64,000 nucleotides of DNA from Bacillus aquiflavi. GTDB lineage: Bacteria > Bacillota > Bacilli > Bacillales > Cytobacillaceae. Within the stretch, counting starts at the first letter, position 1. Each line of letters begins with the position of its first letter. This document shows positions 38,483 to 47,852 of this stretch, in pieces. Location: NCBI RefSeq assembly GCF_019915265.1, contig NZ_CP082780.1, forward strand, positions 806,001 to 870,000, given 5' to 3'. The translations under genes and the position numbers were made by a program. Under the pieces are notes generated by a model. It worked only from the letters and a program-made list of their open reading frames with translations, ran no database searches and was not told the DNA's origin.

Positions 38483-39223
38483 CTAATCAAATGTTGTAAT
38501 TTTTTCTGGAACGAAAGGCATGGTAGAGGGAACATCTACGATTGTTAATTCAGGATATCTTAATGCCGATAATTTTCCTCCAAAAACAGCACCTGTATCG
38601 ATATTAAAAGTATTGTTTATTTTTCGCACTTCTTTAACAGGTGTATGCCCATAAACAATGAGGGCACTCCCGTGATAATGTTTCGCCCAATCACGGCGAA
38701 CGGGTGATCCATCTGGATGTTTTTCCCCAGTAATATCTCCGTAAAGAACAAATGTTTTTACCTTTCGATTTACTTTTCCAATGTCAGCTTGGCGAATACC
38801 AGCATGAGCGATAATAAGTCCGTCATGATCTAAAATATTGTATAAAGGTGCTTTTTCGTAAAGTTCAATAAACTTCTGTCTAATCACTTTTCGTGACTGC
38901 TCATTAAGTACTTGATTCTCAGCTACAGTTGTTTCTAATCCGTGGGCAATTTGCACATTCCTTCCTAAGAAGAATCGATATAATTTGTTACAATGGTTAC
39001 CAGGGACATAGTACGCCTGTTTCAGCTTAATAACGAGAAGGTAGACAATTTCAATTACTTTTAAAGATTCTCGTCCCCGATCAGTTAAATCACCAATAAA
39101 GGCAAGCTGCCGATTTTCATTATGCATTGGAAAGCCTTTATCCCATTGATAGCCGAGCTTTTTTGTCAGGTGAACAAATTCATAATAGCAGCCATGTATA
39201 TCACCAATAATATCTAGTTTCAT
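38483..39223 (-). CDS. prpE: Bis(5'-nucleosyl)-tetraphosphatase PrpE
   Basis: This 246-residue calcineurin-type metallophosphatase hydrolyses symmetrical diadenosine tetraphosphate; B. subtilis PrpE also acts as a protein phosphatase that affects spore germination. Metal-binding motifs are visible in order: [30 protein letters not shown] and YGHTPV. The start follows GGGAGG. In B. subtilis it follows yjbO directly on the chromosome; here the 15-kb accessory block separates the two. Confidence 0.94.
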   Translation of the reverse strand: MKLDIIGDIHGCYYEFVHLTKKLGYQWDKGFPMHNENRQLAFIGDLTDRGRESLKVIEIVYLLVIKLKQAYYVPGNHCNKLYRFFLGRNVQIAHGLETTVAENQVLNEQSRKVIRQKFIELYEKAPLYNILDHDGLIIAHAGIRQADIGKVNRKVKTFVLYGDITGEKHPDGSPVRRDWAKHYHGSALIVYGHTPVKEVRKINNTFNIDTGAVFGGKLSALRYPELTIVDVPSTMPFVPEKITTFD

Positions 39224-39593
39224 TATTTTAATGCCTCCCTAAAATGCTCCGATAAACAATATTGTTGTTATTTTAGAGACTTATTCATGTAAGTCTGTTG
39301 TACACGCCTTCTTAGACGGGATGAAACGAGAGAGAAGCTCCCTTCTTCTTCAATTCATATTGCAGGGGAAATGAGTCAATAAATTAATAAAGTAACATAA
39401 CATAGCCTTAGGCTAAAAAGTATTATACGAACGATAAATGACTATTGCTATAAGTTAACTGATAATGTTGACAAATGAATGTATTTTAATCATGTAATTG
39501 TTTACAAATGAGTCAGCTTGTAACGACAAACTGGCGCTGTTTTGATACGATAATTATATGGATTCATTTACGATGAGAGGAGGTAAATCTTTT
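39224..39593 (+). promoter_or_regulatory. Intergenic region with the mgtE promoter
   Basis: No gene is seen in 370 bases. TTGACA at 39468-39473 is followed, after a long 19-base spacer, by TGTAAT at 39493-39498. I looked for the magnesium (M-box) riboswitch known upstream of Bacillus mgtE and did not recognise its conserved core. Confidence 0.35.
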
Positions 39594-40970
39594 ATGACTG
39601 GCTTCGCTAATGAACAAGAAACCGATGTAAAGACAGGCCTTTTAGTTCAAACATTAAAAGAAGAAAACATTGATTTGTTTCGGGATGAATTTTTGCAAAT
39701 GCATCCATATGATCAAGCAAATTTTTATGAAGAAATGGATGAAAAAATGCGCACCAAAATGTATCACTATCTTTCCCCGAAGGAAATGGCGGCTGTATTT
39801 GAAAATATTGAAATTGAAGAGGAAAACTATCAAAAAATATTATCAGAAATGCTCCCTCACTATGCTGCTGACATGCTTGCTAACATGTACACTGATGATG
39901 CGGTCGATGTGTTAAATGAACTTGATAAAGATCAAGTTGTCAGTTATTTAACAATCATGGATAAAGAAGCGGCAGATGAAATTAAAGGTTTACTTCATTA
40001 CGAGGAGTCGACAGCGGGAAGTATTATGACGACGGAGTTTATTGCTATTTTAGCAAACCAGACAGTCCGTTCCGCTATGGTTATTTTAAAAAATGAAGCA
40101 GCGCGGGCAGAAACGATTTATTATGTGTATGTTATGAATGATCATAAACAGCTTGTCGGGGTTATATCACTACGTGATTTAATTATTAATGATGATGAAA
40201 TGATGATATACAAAATGATGAATGAGCGTGTTTTATCTGTATCTGTCAGTGAAGATCAAGAAGAAGTGGCAAGAAAAATGCGGGATTATAACTTTCTCGC
40301 TTTACCGGTTGTCGATTTTCAAAATCATTTGCTAGGGATCATTACGGTTGATGATATTATCGATGTTATGGAGGAAGAAGCATCTGATGACTATTCAAAA
40401 CTTGCAGCAGTTTCAGATATGGATACGTTTGATAAAAATCCGTTTTCGGCAGCAAAAAAGCGTCTTCCATGGTTAATTATTTTACTATTCCTTGGAATGT
40501 TAACTGCGAACTTAATCGGTCGATTTGAAGAAACATTAAATCAAGTAGCCATACTAGCTGTATTTATCCCACTAATAGCTGGGATGGCAGGAAACACGGG
40601 TACTCAAGCTCTAGCTGTTGCTGTAAGAGGAATTGCCACTGGAGATTTACAAAAGGAAAGTAAAAGACAGCTTATATTGCGAGAAGCAGGAACAGGGCTC
40701 ATAACAGGGACTACTTGTGGAATATTAGTGACAATTATCATTTATGTTTGGCTCGGAGATATTTTTCTCGGTCTTTTAGTTGGTTTTTCAATCTTGGCTG
40801 CATTGTTCGTCGCTACTCTAGCTGGTGCTTTTGTTCCCCTGTTAATGCATAAGCTTAACATTGACCCTGCAGTTGCTTCTGGTCCTTTTATTACTACTGT
40901 GAATGATCTTATTAGTATTTTTATTTATTTTCAAATGGCTACACTATTTATTCAACATTTAACAAGTTAA
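39594..40970 (+). CDS. mgtE: Magnesium transporter MgtE
   Basis: This 458-residue magnesium channel forms a homodimer in the membrane. An N-terminal helical (MgtE_N) domain spans about residues 20-130, two CBS domains that sense cytosolic magnesium lie at about 135-260, and five membrane helices fill the C-terminal part with the family pore signature MAGNTGTQALAVAVRG. The ATG at 39594 follows AGGAGGTAAA and is preferred to an upstream in-frame ATG at 39558. Confidence 0.94.
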   Translation: MTGFANEQETDVKTGLLVQTLKEENIDLFRDEFLQMHPYDQANFYEEMDEKMRTKMYHYLSPKEMAAVFENIEIEEENYQKILSEMLPHYAADMLANMYTDDAVDVLNELDKDQVVSYLTIMDKEAADEIKGLLHYEESTAGSIMTTEFIAILANQTVRSAMVILKNEAARAETIYYVYVMNDHKQLVGVISLRDLIINDDEMMIYKMMNERVLSVSVSEDQEEVARKMRDYNFLALPVVDFQNHLLGIITVDDIIDVMEEEASDDYSKLAAVSDMDTFDKNPFSAAKKRLPWLIILLFLGMLTANLIGRFEETLNQVAILAVFIPLIAGMAGNTGTQALAVAVRGIATGDLQKESKRQLILREAGTGLITGTTCGILVTIIIYVWLGDIFLGLLVGFSILAALFVATLAGAFVPLLMHKLNIDPAVASGPFITTVNDLISIFIYFQMATLFIQHLTS

Positions 40971-40979
40971 TTTTCAGAT

Positions 40980-41029
40980 TGTAGACAAAAGGTGTTTTGC
41001 AGAAAATAATGCGGTCGCCTATTGTCTGC
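40980..41029 (+). terminator. Hairpin after mgtE
   Basis: TTGTAGACAAAAGGTG pairs with CGCCTATTGTCTGCAA (a few G-T pairs or mismatches). The tail is T-poor, so its strength is uncertain. Confidence 0.5.
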
Positions 41030-41072
41030 AATTTGGGCTTCCTTTTAAGTCTCTATTTCATTAAAAATGAAT

Positions 41073-41099
41073 CTTACAAAATTGTAAGCTACCTGTAAG
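41073..41099. promoter_or_regulatory. Candidate response-regulator operator upstream of the ABC module
   Basis: A 16-base palindrome CTTACAAAATTGTAAG at 41073-41088 is followed by a further TGTAAG half-site at 41094-41099, 11 bases after the one at 41083. That is one helical turn, typical of OmpR-family binding sites. It stands ahead of the small peptide and the ABC genes, so the linked regulator at 43963 is the likely user. Confidence 0.5.
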
Positions 41100-41172
41100 T
41101 GAAAACGATTTATGAATATGGCTCATTTATTTAAAATAAAGATAAGAAAATAATGAAAAGCAGGTGAATCAG

Positions 41173-41259
41173 ATGAGCCATAAGTTTATAAATGTTGTCT
41201 TTGGATTATTCTTTTTCATCATTGTTTCTATAGGAGTGTATTTTGCAATTGTGAATTAA
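41173..41259 (+). CDS. 28-residue membrane peptide ahead of the Bce-type module
   Basis: The reading frame MSHKFINVVFGLFFFIIVSI continues for eight residues to a stop at 41259. It follows AGGTGA by five bases and consists of one hydrophobic helix with a short basic N-terminus. It lies between the presumed operator and the ABC ATPase, 22 bases from the latter, so it should be expressed with the module. It might be a small regulator or accessory subunit. Without homologues it stays a candidate. Confidence 0.5.
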   Translation: MSHKFINVVFGLFFFIIVSIGVYFAIVN

Positions 41260-41281
41260 AGGTAGAAAGGAATTTTATCAC

Positions 41282-42052
41282 ATGCCTTTTATAAAGATAG
41301 ATCATGTTAAAAAAGTGTATCAAGGAACAGTCAACTGTGAAGCCTTAAAGGAAGTATCATTTAATATGGATAAGGGTGAGTTTATCAGTATTATGGAACC
41401 GTCTGGAAGTGGAAAAACAACATTATTAAATTTAGTTTCTACAATTGATACTCCAACGAGGGGTACCATTTTAATCGATGGTCAAAACCCGCAGCAGCTG
41501 AAAAAAAGTGAATTGGCAATATTTCGTCGAAGGAACTTAGGCTTTGTGTTTCAAGATTTCCATTTACTTGAGACATTAACGATAGGAGAAAATATCGTGA
41601 TTCCGCTCGTTCTTGAAGGAGTAAATATTACTGAGATCGAACAAAAACTTGCCTTCACTTCAAAAAGACTCGGCATTGATAAAATTCTTGACAAAAGAAT
41701 ACATGAAGTGTCAGGCGGGCAAAAGCAGCGAGCAGCCATTGCAAGAGCAATGATTCATTCACCGAAAGTTTTATTGGCTGATGAGCCAACTGGAAGCCTT
41801 GATTCAAAAGCATCTAAAGATGTGATGGAAACGATCGAACAATTAAATCGTGAGGATGAAACTTCAATTATGATGGTAACTCATGATCCCGTTGCCGCAA
41901 GTTATTGCAGTCGAGTGTTATTTATAAAAGATGGCGAAATATATAATGAACTAGTTCGCGGGGAAAGACGTTCAGTTTTTTATCAGAGCATTTTAGACGT
42001 ATTGTCCTTTTTAGGCGGTGAAACAATTGACGTTTCGCAAGCTCGCTTTTAA
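41282..42052 (+). CDS. ABC transporter ATPase, BceA-type
   Basis: This 256-residue ATPase is of the group that works with large FtsX-like permeases in peptide-antibiotic detoxification and sensing. Walker A is EPSGSGKTT (the usual first Gly of MGPSGSGKS is Glu here), Q-loop FVFQDFHLL, signature VSGGQKQR, Walker B VLLADEPT and switch VTHDP. The C-terminal LDVLSFLGGE is typical of the BceA branch, and the gene overlaps the permease start by about 26 bases as in relatives. The linked two-component system probably controls its expression. Confidence 0.88.
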   Translation: MPFIKIDHVKKVYQGTVNCEALKEVSFNMDKGEFISIMEPSGSGKTTLLNLVSTIDTPTRGTILIDGQNPQQLKKSELAIFRRRNLGFVFQDFHLLETLTIGENIVIPLVLEGVNITEIEQKLAFTSKRLGIDKILDKRIHEVSGGQKQRAAIARAMIHSPKVLLADEPTGSLDSKASKDVMETIEQLNREDETSIMMVTHDPVAASYCSRVLFIKDGEIYNELVRGERRSVFYQSILDVLSFLGGETIDVSQARF

Positions 42053-43939
42053 AAATGCAACTCGAAACTTTCCTGTTTTTGCCCCGTTCTTTTTTTCTAG
42101 CACATTTAGTATTTTTATTTTTTTTGTTTATGCTTTATTTACATTCCATCCTGATATTCAAGTAGAAGGGTCTGGATCATTGTATGTAGTTGCAGCAAGT
42201 GGAATGAAAGCAGCGCAAGTGATTTTATTTATGTTTGCGATTTTGTTCGTCTTTTATTCAATGGGTACGTTTTTACAGGCAAGACAGCATGAATTTGCTG
42301 TTTTATTTATTCACGGTATGACGAAGCAACAATTTTTGAACATCGTGATAATTGAGAGTTGTGTGATCGTTTTTAAGCTCAATTATTACCGGGGTGGTTA
42401 TTAGGACTCGTTTTTGCTAAATGGTTTTTATTGCTTTTGTCTACATTAATGGGGATAGAGCCGTTACGCTTTTATATCCCAATAAAAGCGATTATTTTAA
42501 CTGCTGTTTTTTTTTTACTATTGTTTATGATCAACTCATTGTTTGCGACAATATTTGTAAAAAAAAATCGCTTAATTCATATGTTAAGCAGACAAATAAG
42601 ACAAAAAAATGAACCGAGCAGTTCGAAGATGATCTCAATCGGAAGTTTTTTGCTGCTCATTTTTGCTTATTATTTAGCAGCTACAGCCAATGGTGATACG
42701 ATTGCATACCGAATGTTCCCAGTCATTGGGATGGTCGTTATTTCGACTTATTTTTTGTTTACACAATGGAGTATTTTTATGATCAAACTGTTAAAAAGAA
42801 AGAAGCGTTTATTGCTGAAAAAAACAAATTTAATATTTTTTTCCGATTTAGCTTTTAAACTTAAAGACAATGCTAGAATGTTTTTTCTAGTTTCAATTAT
42901 ATCCACTGTAGCGTTTTGTGCAGTTGGAACATTAGCGTCGTTAACGGCACAAACGAAATATTTTGAAATGAATTATCCATTTGCTGTTGGCTATGCAAAT
43001 TTTCATGATCAACAGCTAGCAGCTAAACATGTAGGAATCATTGAAAGAGACTTGATAAAAGAAAATCTTCCCTATAAAAAAGTTATTTTGCAAGGAAAAA
43101 AAATAAAAAGTTTGAATAGCGGGAGTATAGTTACAGTGTTGAACGTTGACCGTTATAATCAAGCTGCTTTATTAATAGGGCTAAAGCCGCTTCATTTAAA
43201 AAATGGAGAGGGAATGCTCGTTCCACCATCTATTTGGTATACGAACTATTTAGATTCTTCAGTTAGAGAAATTTATTTAGAAGGATTTAATCGCCCGATA
43301 ACATTAACCGGTAAAACTGAAGGCCCGATTTTTCCAGCGTTTATTCTAGGTTCTAACATTATCGTTGTTGATTCAACTGTTTTTAATGATTTACCTTCAA
43401 CGATTAACGAATTTATCGGATTTAAAGTAGAAGATTGAAAAAAAACAGATAAAATAGGAGTTTCATTGCATAAAGAGTTTGATCGACAAAATGGCGAGAT
43501 TCAAGAAAATACTTTTTTGTTTTTGTCAGCCGGCTATAATTATATGAACGAAATGAAAGTGTATAAAATGATGATATTTATCGGAGTTTTGGTAGGTGCT
43601 GTCTTTTTTATTACAGCAGGTAGTTTTTTGTATTTTCGACTTTATGCAGACCTTCCAGAAGATCAGGAACGTTTTAACATATTAAGGCATATTGGGTTAG
43701 CAGAAAAAGAGTTAAAACAAATTTTTACAAAAAAAACAGCAGCTTTGTTTTATTTTCCAATCGCAGTTGCAATTATTCATAGTATATTTGCCTTTAAAGC
43801 GCTTCAAAGTCTTCATGAAGTTTCTATTATGAAGGAAATAACGATTGTTATTGCAGGATTTTTGACAGTTCATACGATTTACTATTTCTTCATTCGTCGT
43901 GTATACTATCGTAAATTACTGAAAGGAATTCAAAGTTAA
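42027..43939 (+). pseudogene. ABC transporter permease, BceB-type, broken by two insertions and a stop
   Basis: This is a FtsX-family permease of about 637 residues once repaired. The TTG at 42027 gives MTFRKLAFKNATRN, the family start. Removing one A near 42374 and another near 42404 restores VFSSIITGVVIGLVFAKWF. A TGA at 43436-43438, next to an A-run, replaces an expected Trp (KVED-W-KKTDKIG). The central extracellular domain of about 200 residues typical of bacitracin-type sensors is present, then three C-terminal spans. All changes are homopolymer-linked or G-to-A, so sequencing error is possible. If real, the linked sensor kinase would lose its partner. Confidence 0.8.
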
Positions 43940-43962
43940 GGTAATCGTAAGGGGGCTTGGCA

Positions 43963-44649
43963 ATGGAAGAAAAAATATTGGTTGTTGAAGATGATGAAGC
44001 GATTGCTTCTTTATTATGTAATCATATTGAAAAATACGGCTACAAAGGTGTTAAAGTAACAGATTTTAATGAAGTTTTGCAAATCTTTCATCATATACAG
44101 CCTCATTTAGTATTAATGGATGTGAATCTGCCTAAATTTGACGGCTATTATTGGTGCAGACAAATTCGGAATACCTCTTTATGTCCAATTATTTTTATTT
44201 CCGCTAGAACGAGTGAGATTGATCAAATATACGCACTTGAAAACGGGGCTGATGACTTTATTACGAAACCGTTTTATTACGATATTGTGATTGCAAAAAT
44301 TAAAAGTCATTTGCGAAGAGCCTATGGTGAATATTCCACTAAAGAAAAAGATCGAATCATTGAAGTAAATGGAGTCTTTTTAGACGATGAACGCCTTGAA
44401 GTAAAATATAAAGATCGAACTGTTTTGTTGACACATAAAGAATGCCTGCTTTTGCGTTTATTAATGGAGCGTCATTCAAAAGTAGTGACTAGAGAAAGCA
44501 TGCTCGATAAAATATGGGATGACCAACATTTTGTTGATGAAAATACGTTAAATGTAAATATTTCGAGACTGCGTAAAAAATTTGAAGAAATTGGTCTTGA
44601 TCATGTCATCGAAACAATTCGTGGCAAAGGGTATATATTTGCACCATGA
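43963..44649 (+). CDS. OmpR-family response regulator, BceR-type
   Basis: This 228-residue regulator has a receiver domain (VVEDDEAIAS, phospho-acceptor Asp53 in LVLMDVNLP, KPF) and a winged-helix DNA-binding domain ending NVNISRLRKKFEEIGL and IRGKGYIF. The ATG at 43963, 7 bases after GGGGG, is preferred to the TTG at 43957. It lies directly between the permease and the kinase. The palindrome at 41073 is its likely binding site, giving control of the transporter. Confidence 0.92.
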   Translation: MEEKILVVEDDEAIASLLCNHIEKYGYKGVKVTDFNEVLQIFHHIQPHLVLMDVNLPKFDGYYWCRQIRNTSLCPIIFISARTSEIDQIYALENGADDFITKPFYYDIVIAKIKSHLRRAYGEYSTKEKDRIIEVNGVFLDDERLEVKYKDRTVLLTHKECLLLRLLMERHSKVVTRESMLDKIWDDQHFVDENTLNVNISRLRKKFEEIGLDHVIETIRGKGYIFAP

Positions 44650-44678
44650 AAAAGTGTTGAAAAATTTGAGGTGAATTT

Positions 44679-45656
44679 ATGAAGCTGTTTTTAAAGGAGC
44701 ACGTCCCATTTATTTTATTTAGCATCATCTCTTTTCTAACTGTTGTGTCTGTATTTTGGCTTGATGGTTATCACCAATTATCTACAGTTTTATATGCGTT
44801 ATTTCTTGGATTATTTCTACTCACCGCTTTTTTAATTATTCTATTTTATCGGCACAGTAAATTTTATCGTATTCTAGCACAAGGACGGGTGGCGGAGGTT
44901 AATGAGCTACCTGAGATGACAGCGCTCCAGTCAGCTGTGAAAAAATATCTTCAAACCCAAAAAGGATTATCAGATATTGAAATTGAAGATTTAAAAAAGA
45001 AACGTAAAGAGCATGCTTTTTTTATGAATCAATGGGTACATCAAATGAAGGCACCGTTATCTGTCATTGATTTATTAACAGCCGAGCAGGAGGAAGAGTT
45101 TATTTGGCAAATTCGAAAAGAGTTGAATCGGTTAGAAACGGGTTTGCAAATGGTTCTTCATGCTTCGCGACTTGATGTGTTTGAGGCTGATTTTAAAATA
45201 GAGAAAGCGAATGTTAATCAATTAGTGAATAAAGTAATTAGCGATCATAAGCGGTTATTTATCGTGAATGGTGTGTTTCCGGAAAATCATATTTCACATC
45301 AACTGACAATGTATACTGATGTAAAATGGCTTCAATTTGCAATAGGACAAGTAATTGTAAATGCTGTCCGCTATTCAAAAGGTTATCACGATAAAATATA
45401 TTTTTATGCTAAAGAGGATGATAAAAAAATTACCATTGAGATTATTGATAAAGGAATTGGAATAAGAAAAGAAGATTTAAAACGAATAAAGCGCCCGTTT
45501 TTCACGGGCGAAAATGGAAGAAATTATAAAGAGTCAACGGGAATGGGACTTTATTTCGTCTCTGAAATCGTTTCAAAGCTTGATCTTGATTTTCAAATTG
45601 ATTCAGAAGAGAGAAAAGGAACAACAGTCCGTTTTATTTATGATAAAGATCAATAA
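44679..45656 (+). CDS. Intramembrane-sensing histidine kinase, BceS-type
   Basis: This 325-residue kinase has two N-terminal membrane helices separated by only a few residues (about 10-32 and 37-58), with no sensory domain. That is the pattern of kinases that read the state of a Bce-type permease. The phospho-acceptor His121 lies in FMNQWVHQMKAPLSVIDLL. The ATP-binding boxes follow: NAVRYSKG (N), EIIDKGIGI (G1) and STGMGLYFV (G2). The gene order here is ATPase-permease-regulator-kinase, the reverse of bceRSAB. Confidence 0.92.
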   Translation: MKLFLKEHVPFILFSIISFLTVVSVFWLDGYHQLSTVLYALFLGLFLLTAFLIILFYRHSKFYRILAQGRVAEVNELPEMTALQSAVKKYLQTQKGLSDIEIEDLKKKRKEHAFFMNQWVHQMKAPLSVIDLLTAEQEEEFIWQIRKELNRLETGLQMVLHASRLDVFEADFKIEKANVNQLVNKVISDHKRLFIVNGVFPENHISHQLTMYTDVKWLQFAIGQVIVNAVRYSKGYHDKIYFYAKEDDKKITIEIIDKGIGIRKEDLKRIKRPFFTGENGRNYKESTGMGLYFVSEIVSKLDLDFQIDSEERKGTTVRFIYDKDQ

Positions 45657-45660
45657 AATC

Positions 45661-45689
45661 TTTTCAATTCATTAAAGTTTGTGTATGAT
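45661..45689 (+). promoter_or_regulatory. fabI promoter
   Basis: TTTTCA at 45661-45666, 17 bases, TATGAT at 45684-45689. The start point would fall at the left edge of the FapR box. Confidence 0.55.
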
Positions 45690-45693
45690 TAAT

Positions 45694-45712
45694 ATTAGTA
45701 CTAGGTACTAAT
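45694..45712. promoter_or_regulatory. FapR operator of fabI
   Basis: ATTAGTACTAGGTACTAAT is a near-perfect palindrome equal to the FapR consensus for fatty-acid genes in Bacillus. FapR bound here would block transcription until malonyl-CoA rises. Confidence 0.88.
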
Positions 45713-45742
45713 ATCTTGTAATAATATATAGGAGGTTTCCTC

Positions 45743-46519
45743 ATGACAGTTTCATTAAAAGGAAAAACAGTAGTCGTAATGGGCGTTGCAAATAAACGCA
45801 GTATTGCTTGGGGGATTGCCCGTTCTTTACATAAGGCAGGTGCACGGCTAATTTTTACATACGCTGGTGAAAGACTAAAAAAAAGCGTACGTGAATTGGC
45901 CGCAACTTTAGAAGGGGATGAATCTCTCATTTTACCATGTAATGTAACAAGCGATGAAGAAGTAGCGAAATGTTTTTCTACAATTAAGGATGAAGTGGGG
46001 ACAATTCATGGAATCGCACATTGTATAGCATTTGCAAATAAGGAAGAGCTGCAAGGTGATTATATGAATACGACACGTGACGGCTTTTTACTCGCACATA
46101 ATATTAGCTCATACTCTCTTACTGCTGTCGCAAAGGAAGCAAAGGATTTAATGGCAGACGGCGGCAGTATTGTTACACTGACATATTTAGGTGGTGAGCG
46201 AGTTGTAACAAACTATAATGTAATGGGTGTCGCAAAGGCTTCCCTTGATGCGAGTGTTAAATATTTAGCGAATGATCTCGGTCAGCTTGGCATTCGTGTT
46301 AATTCTGTTTCTGCTGGTCCAATTCGAACGTTATCTGCAAAGGGTGTTAGCGATTTTAACTCGATTTTAAAAGAAATTGAAGAACGTGCCCCTTTAAGAA
46401 GAACGACGACGCAAGAGGAAGTGGGCGATGCAGCACTGTTTTTATTTAGTGATCTTTCTCGAGGAATTACAGGAGAAAATATTCACGTTGACTCAGGATA
46501 CCACATTTTGGCGAGATAA
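45743..46519 (+). CDS. fabI: Enoyl-[acyl-carrier-protein] reductase FabI
   Basis: FabI reduces the enoyl-ACP double bond in the last step of each fatty-acid elongation cycle, using NADH or NADPH. This copy is 258 residues of the short-chain dehydrogenase type. The cofactor region is VMGVANKRSIAWGIA, and the catalytic Tyr-x6-Lys reads YNVMGVAK. It also has SAGPIRTLSAKG and the C-terminal GENIHVDSGYHI. The start follows AGGAGG, and FapR control is shown by the operator upstream. In B. subtilis a thiamine cluster lies before fabI; it is absent here. Confidence 0.97.
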   Translation: MTVSLKGKTVVVMGVANKRSIAWGIARSLHKAGARLIFTYAGERLKKSVRELAATLEGDESLILPCNVTSDEEVAKCFSTIKDEVGTIHGIAHCIAFANKEELQGDYMNTTRDGFLLAHNISSYSLTAVAKEAKDLMADGGSIVTLTYLGGERVVTNYNVMGVAKASLDASVKYLANDLGQLGIRVNSVSAGPIRTLSAKGVSDFNSILKEIEERAPLRRTTTQEEVGDAALFLFSDLSRGITGENIHVDSGYHILAR

Positions 46520-46525
46520 TGATTT

Positions 46526-46567
46526 CCCTGATTGAACTTTAATTTATTGTTCAATCAGGGTTTTTTT
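46526..46567 (+). terminator. Terminator of fabI
   Basis: CCCTGATTGAAC pairs exactly with GTTCAATCAGGG and is followed by seven T. Confidence 0.93.
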
Positions 46568-46582
46568 ATTGTCAGAAAAGAA

Positions 46583-46610
46583 ACGTCTCAGAAATTAGTG
46601 CATACATATA
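46583..46610 (+). promoter_or_regulatory. Probable sigma-K promoter of cotO
   Basis: AC at 46583-46584, 16 bases, then CATACATATA from 46601, one step off CATANNNTA. cotO of B. subtilis is expressed in the late mother cell. Confidence 0.45.
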
Positions 46611-46637
46611 AATAAAAAAGTGAGTGAGGTGCACAAA

Positions 46638-47159
46638 TTGTTTAAAGAAAAAAAAGAAGTGAAAAAACCGTTATTATATATCGATCAACCTACTTTTAAA
46701 CAACCTAAATTAAATATGCAAGAAACTTATTCATCAAAACGGGCAAAAAAACATGATGAAAAAAACAACAACAATAAATCGGTCAGAAAAATTAAAAAAA
46801 GGGGCGGCAAGGGATTAAGAAATCAAACATCGATTCGAACTCTTCCTGTTGAAGAAGAAATCCGAGTAGATCAGTTAGAAAATGAGGAAGAAGTGATTTC
46901 GACTAACAAAACATCTCCTTTTCAACGAGTAAAATCATTTAAAGAGATGGGTTTAGAAGAACGAGTACAGTATTTAGCTAATTTTCCAAAACAACTTCCA
47001 TCCGTACCATGTTTATTTAAAACAAAAGAAAGAACTTATAAAGGATTTTTAGTACAATATGACGATAAAAAAACAGTAACAATTAAGCTTTACGACAAAA
47101 CAGAAGCAACTATTGCTGTTTCAGAATTACTTGAAGTCAAAATGATTGGATATAAATAA
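46638..47159 (+). CDS. cotO: Spore coat protein CotO
   Basis: CotO is a morphogenetic protein of the outer coat. This copy has 173 residues from the TTG at 46638, which follows GAGGTG and gives MFKEKKEVKKPLLYIDQP, close to the family start. A basic low-complexity middle (KKHDEKNNNNKSVRKIKKRG) leads to the conserved C-terminal domain with SFKEMGLEERVQYLANFPKQ and VPCLFKTKERTYKGFLVQYD. A GTG at 46620 is less likely as a start. It is convergent with cotZ, as near the fabI-cotO-cotZ group of B. subtilis. Confidence 0.88.
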   Translation: MFKEKKEVKKPLLYIDQPTFKQPKLNMQETYSSKRAKKHDEKNNNNKSVRKIKKRGGKGLRNQTSIRTLPVEEEIRVDQLENEEEVISTNKTSPFQRVKSFKEMGLEERVQYLANFPKQLPSVPCLFKTKERTYKGFLVQYDDKKTVTIKLYDKTEATIAVSELLEVKMIGYK

Positions 47160-47165
47160 AGTGTG

Positions 47166-47193
47166 AAAAAACCAGTCTGTCAAAGACTGGTCT
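47166..47193. terminator. Bidirectional terminator between cotO and cotZ
   Basis: ACCAGTCT pairs with AGACTGGT around a 5-base loop, with AAAAAA on the left flank that reads as T on the minus strand. Confidence 0.75.
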
Positions 47194-47206
47194 CCGAAGA
47201 AATTGA

Positions 47207-47707
47207 TTAACAAATATTAAGATTGACATCAGCAATACATTGAATCGCACAGAAACAATTTAAATCAACTGTAACGCAGTCATCGCTTTTTCTAAAATGA
47301 TCTACTTGACAAACTTGGGTAAGATCGATACAGCAAGGATTTGTATCTGAAACGAGATTGACTATTTCATTATTTGACGATTTTGGGATGAGAACGCGAA
47401 GTGTTGCGCAACATGTATCAAATATTTCTTCTACGCGGAAGAAGATTGATACACATGCTTCACTAGTCCCCTTAAAGAATGCATGAAATGGGGAACCATC
47501 TGCGTTTTTTAAAATAAATACACGCGTATCAACACGATGTTTTTTCCCTGGTGAAACTAGCGCTCCAAGTGGCTCAAGAAAACAACTAGTAGGACATTCT
47601 GGACATTCTTCCACTACACTTTCTTGAATATCTTTAATTGCACGAACGACTTCACATACGCAACCTTTTTCTTTATGATGAGTATCAGGTTTTTTTCCAC
47701 AAGACAT
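47207..47707 (-). CDS. cotZ: Spore coat/exosporium protein of the CotZ/CotY family
   Basis: This 166-residue cysteine-rich protein forms disulphide-linked two-dimensional lattices in the crust or exosporium. About 18 cysteines are seen, with the family blocks CVCEVVRAIKDIQ, ECPECPTSCFLEPLG, ETCCATLRVL-like DTCCATLRVLIP and CFCAIQCI. The start follows AAGGAGG. Only one paralogue is present; the cotX/Y/V/W genes of the B. subtilis cluster are not in this window. Confidence 0.93.
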   Translation of the reverse strand: MSCGKKPDTHHKEKGCVCEVVRAIKDIQESVVEECPECPTSCFLEPLGALVSPGKKHRVDTRVFILKNADGSPFHAFFKGTSEACVSIFFRVEEIFDTCCATLRVLIPKSSNNEIVNLVSDTNPCCIDLTQVCQVDHFRKSDDCVTVDLNCFCAIQCIADVNLNIC

Positions 47708-47852
47708 TGTTATTTTCCTCCTTAAATCATTTGTGTTTTTACACTATTAACATATTGTTAGATCAGGAGGAAAGTAACGGACAAACGCCTTTTATTAAGG
47801 AAATTAGGCTGTACTATTTTTGAAAATTCACAGCAGAACCGAGGTGAGCGTG

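Noticed and set aside
39224-39557. Magnesium (M-box) riboswitch ahead of mgtE
   Set aside because: I searched for the conserved core by eye and did not find it; a covariance-model search would decide.
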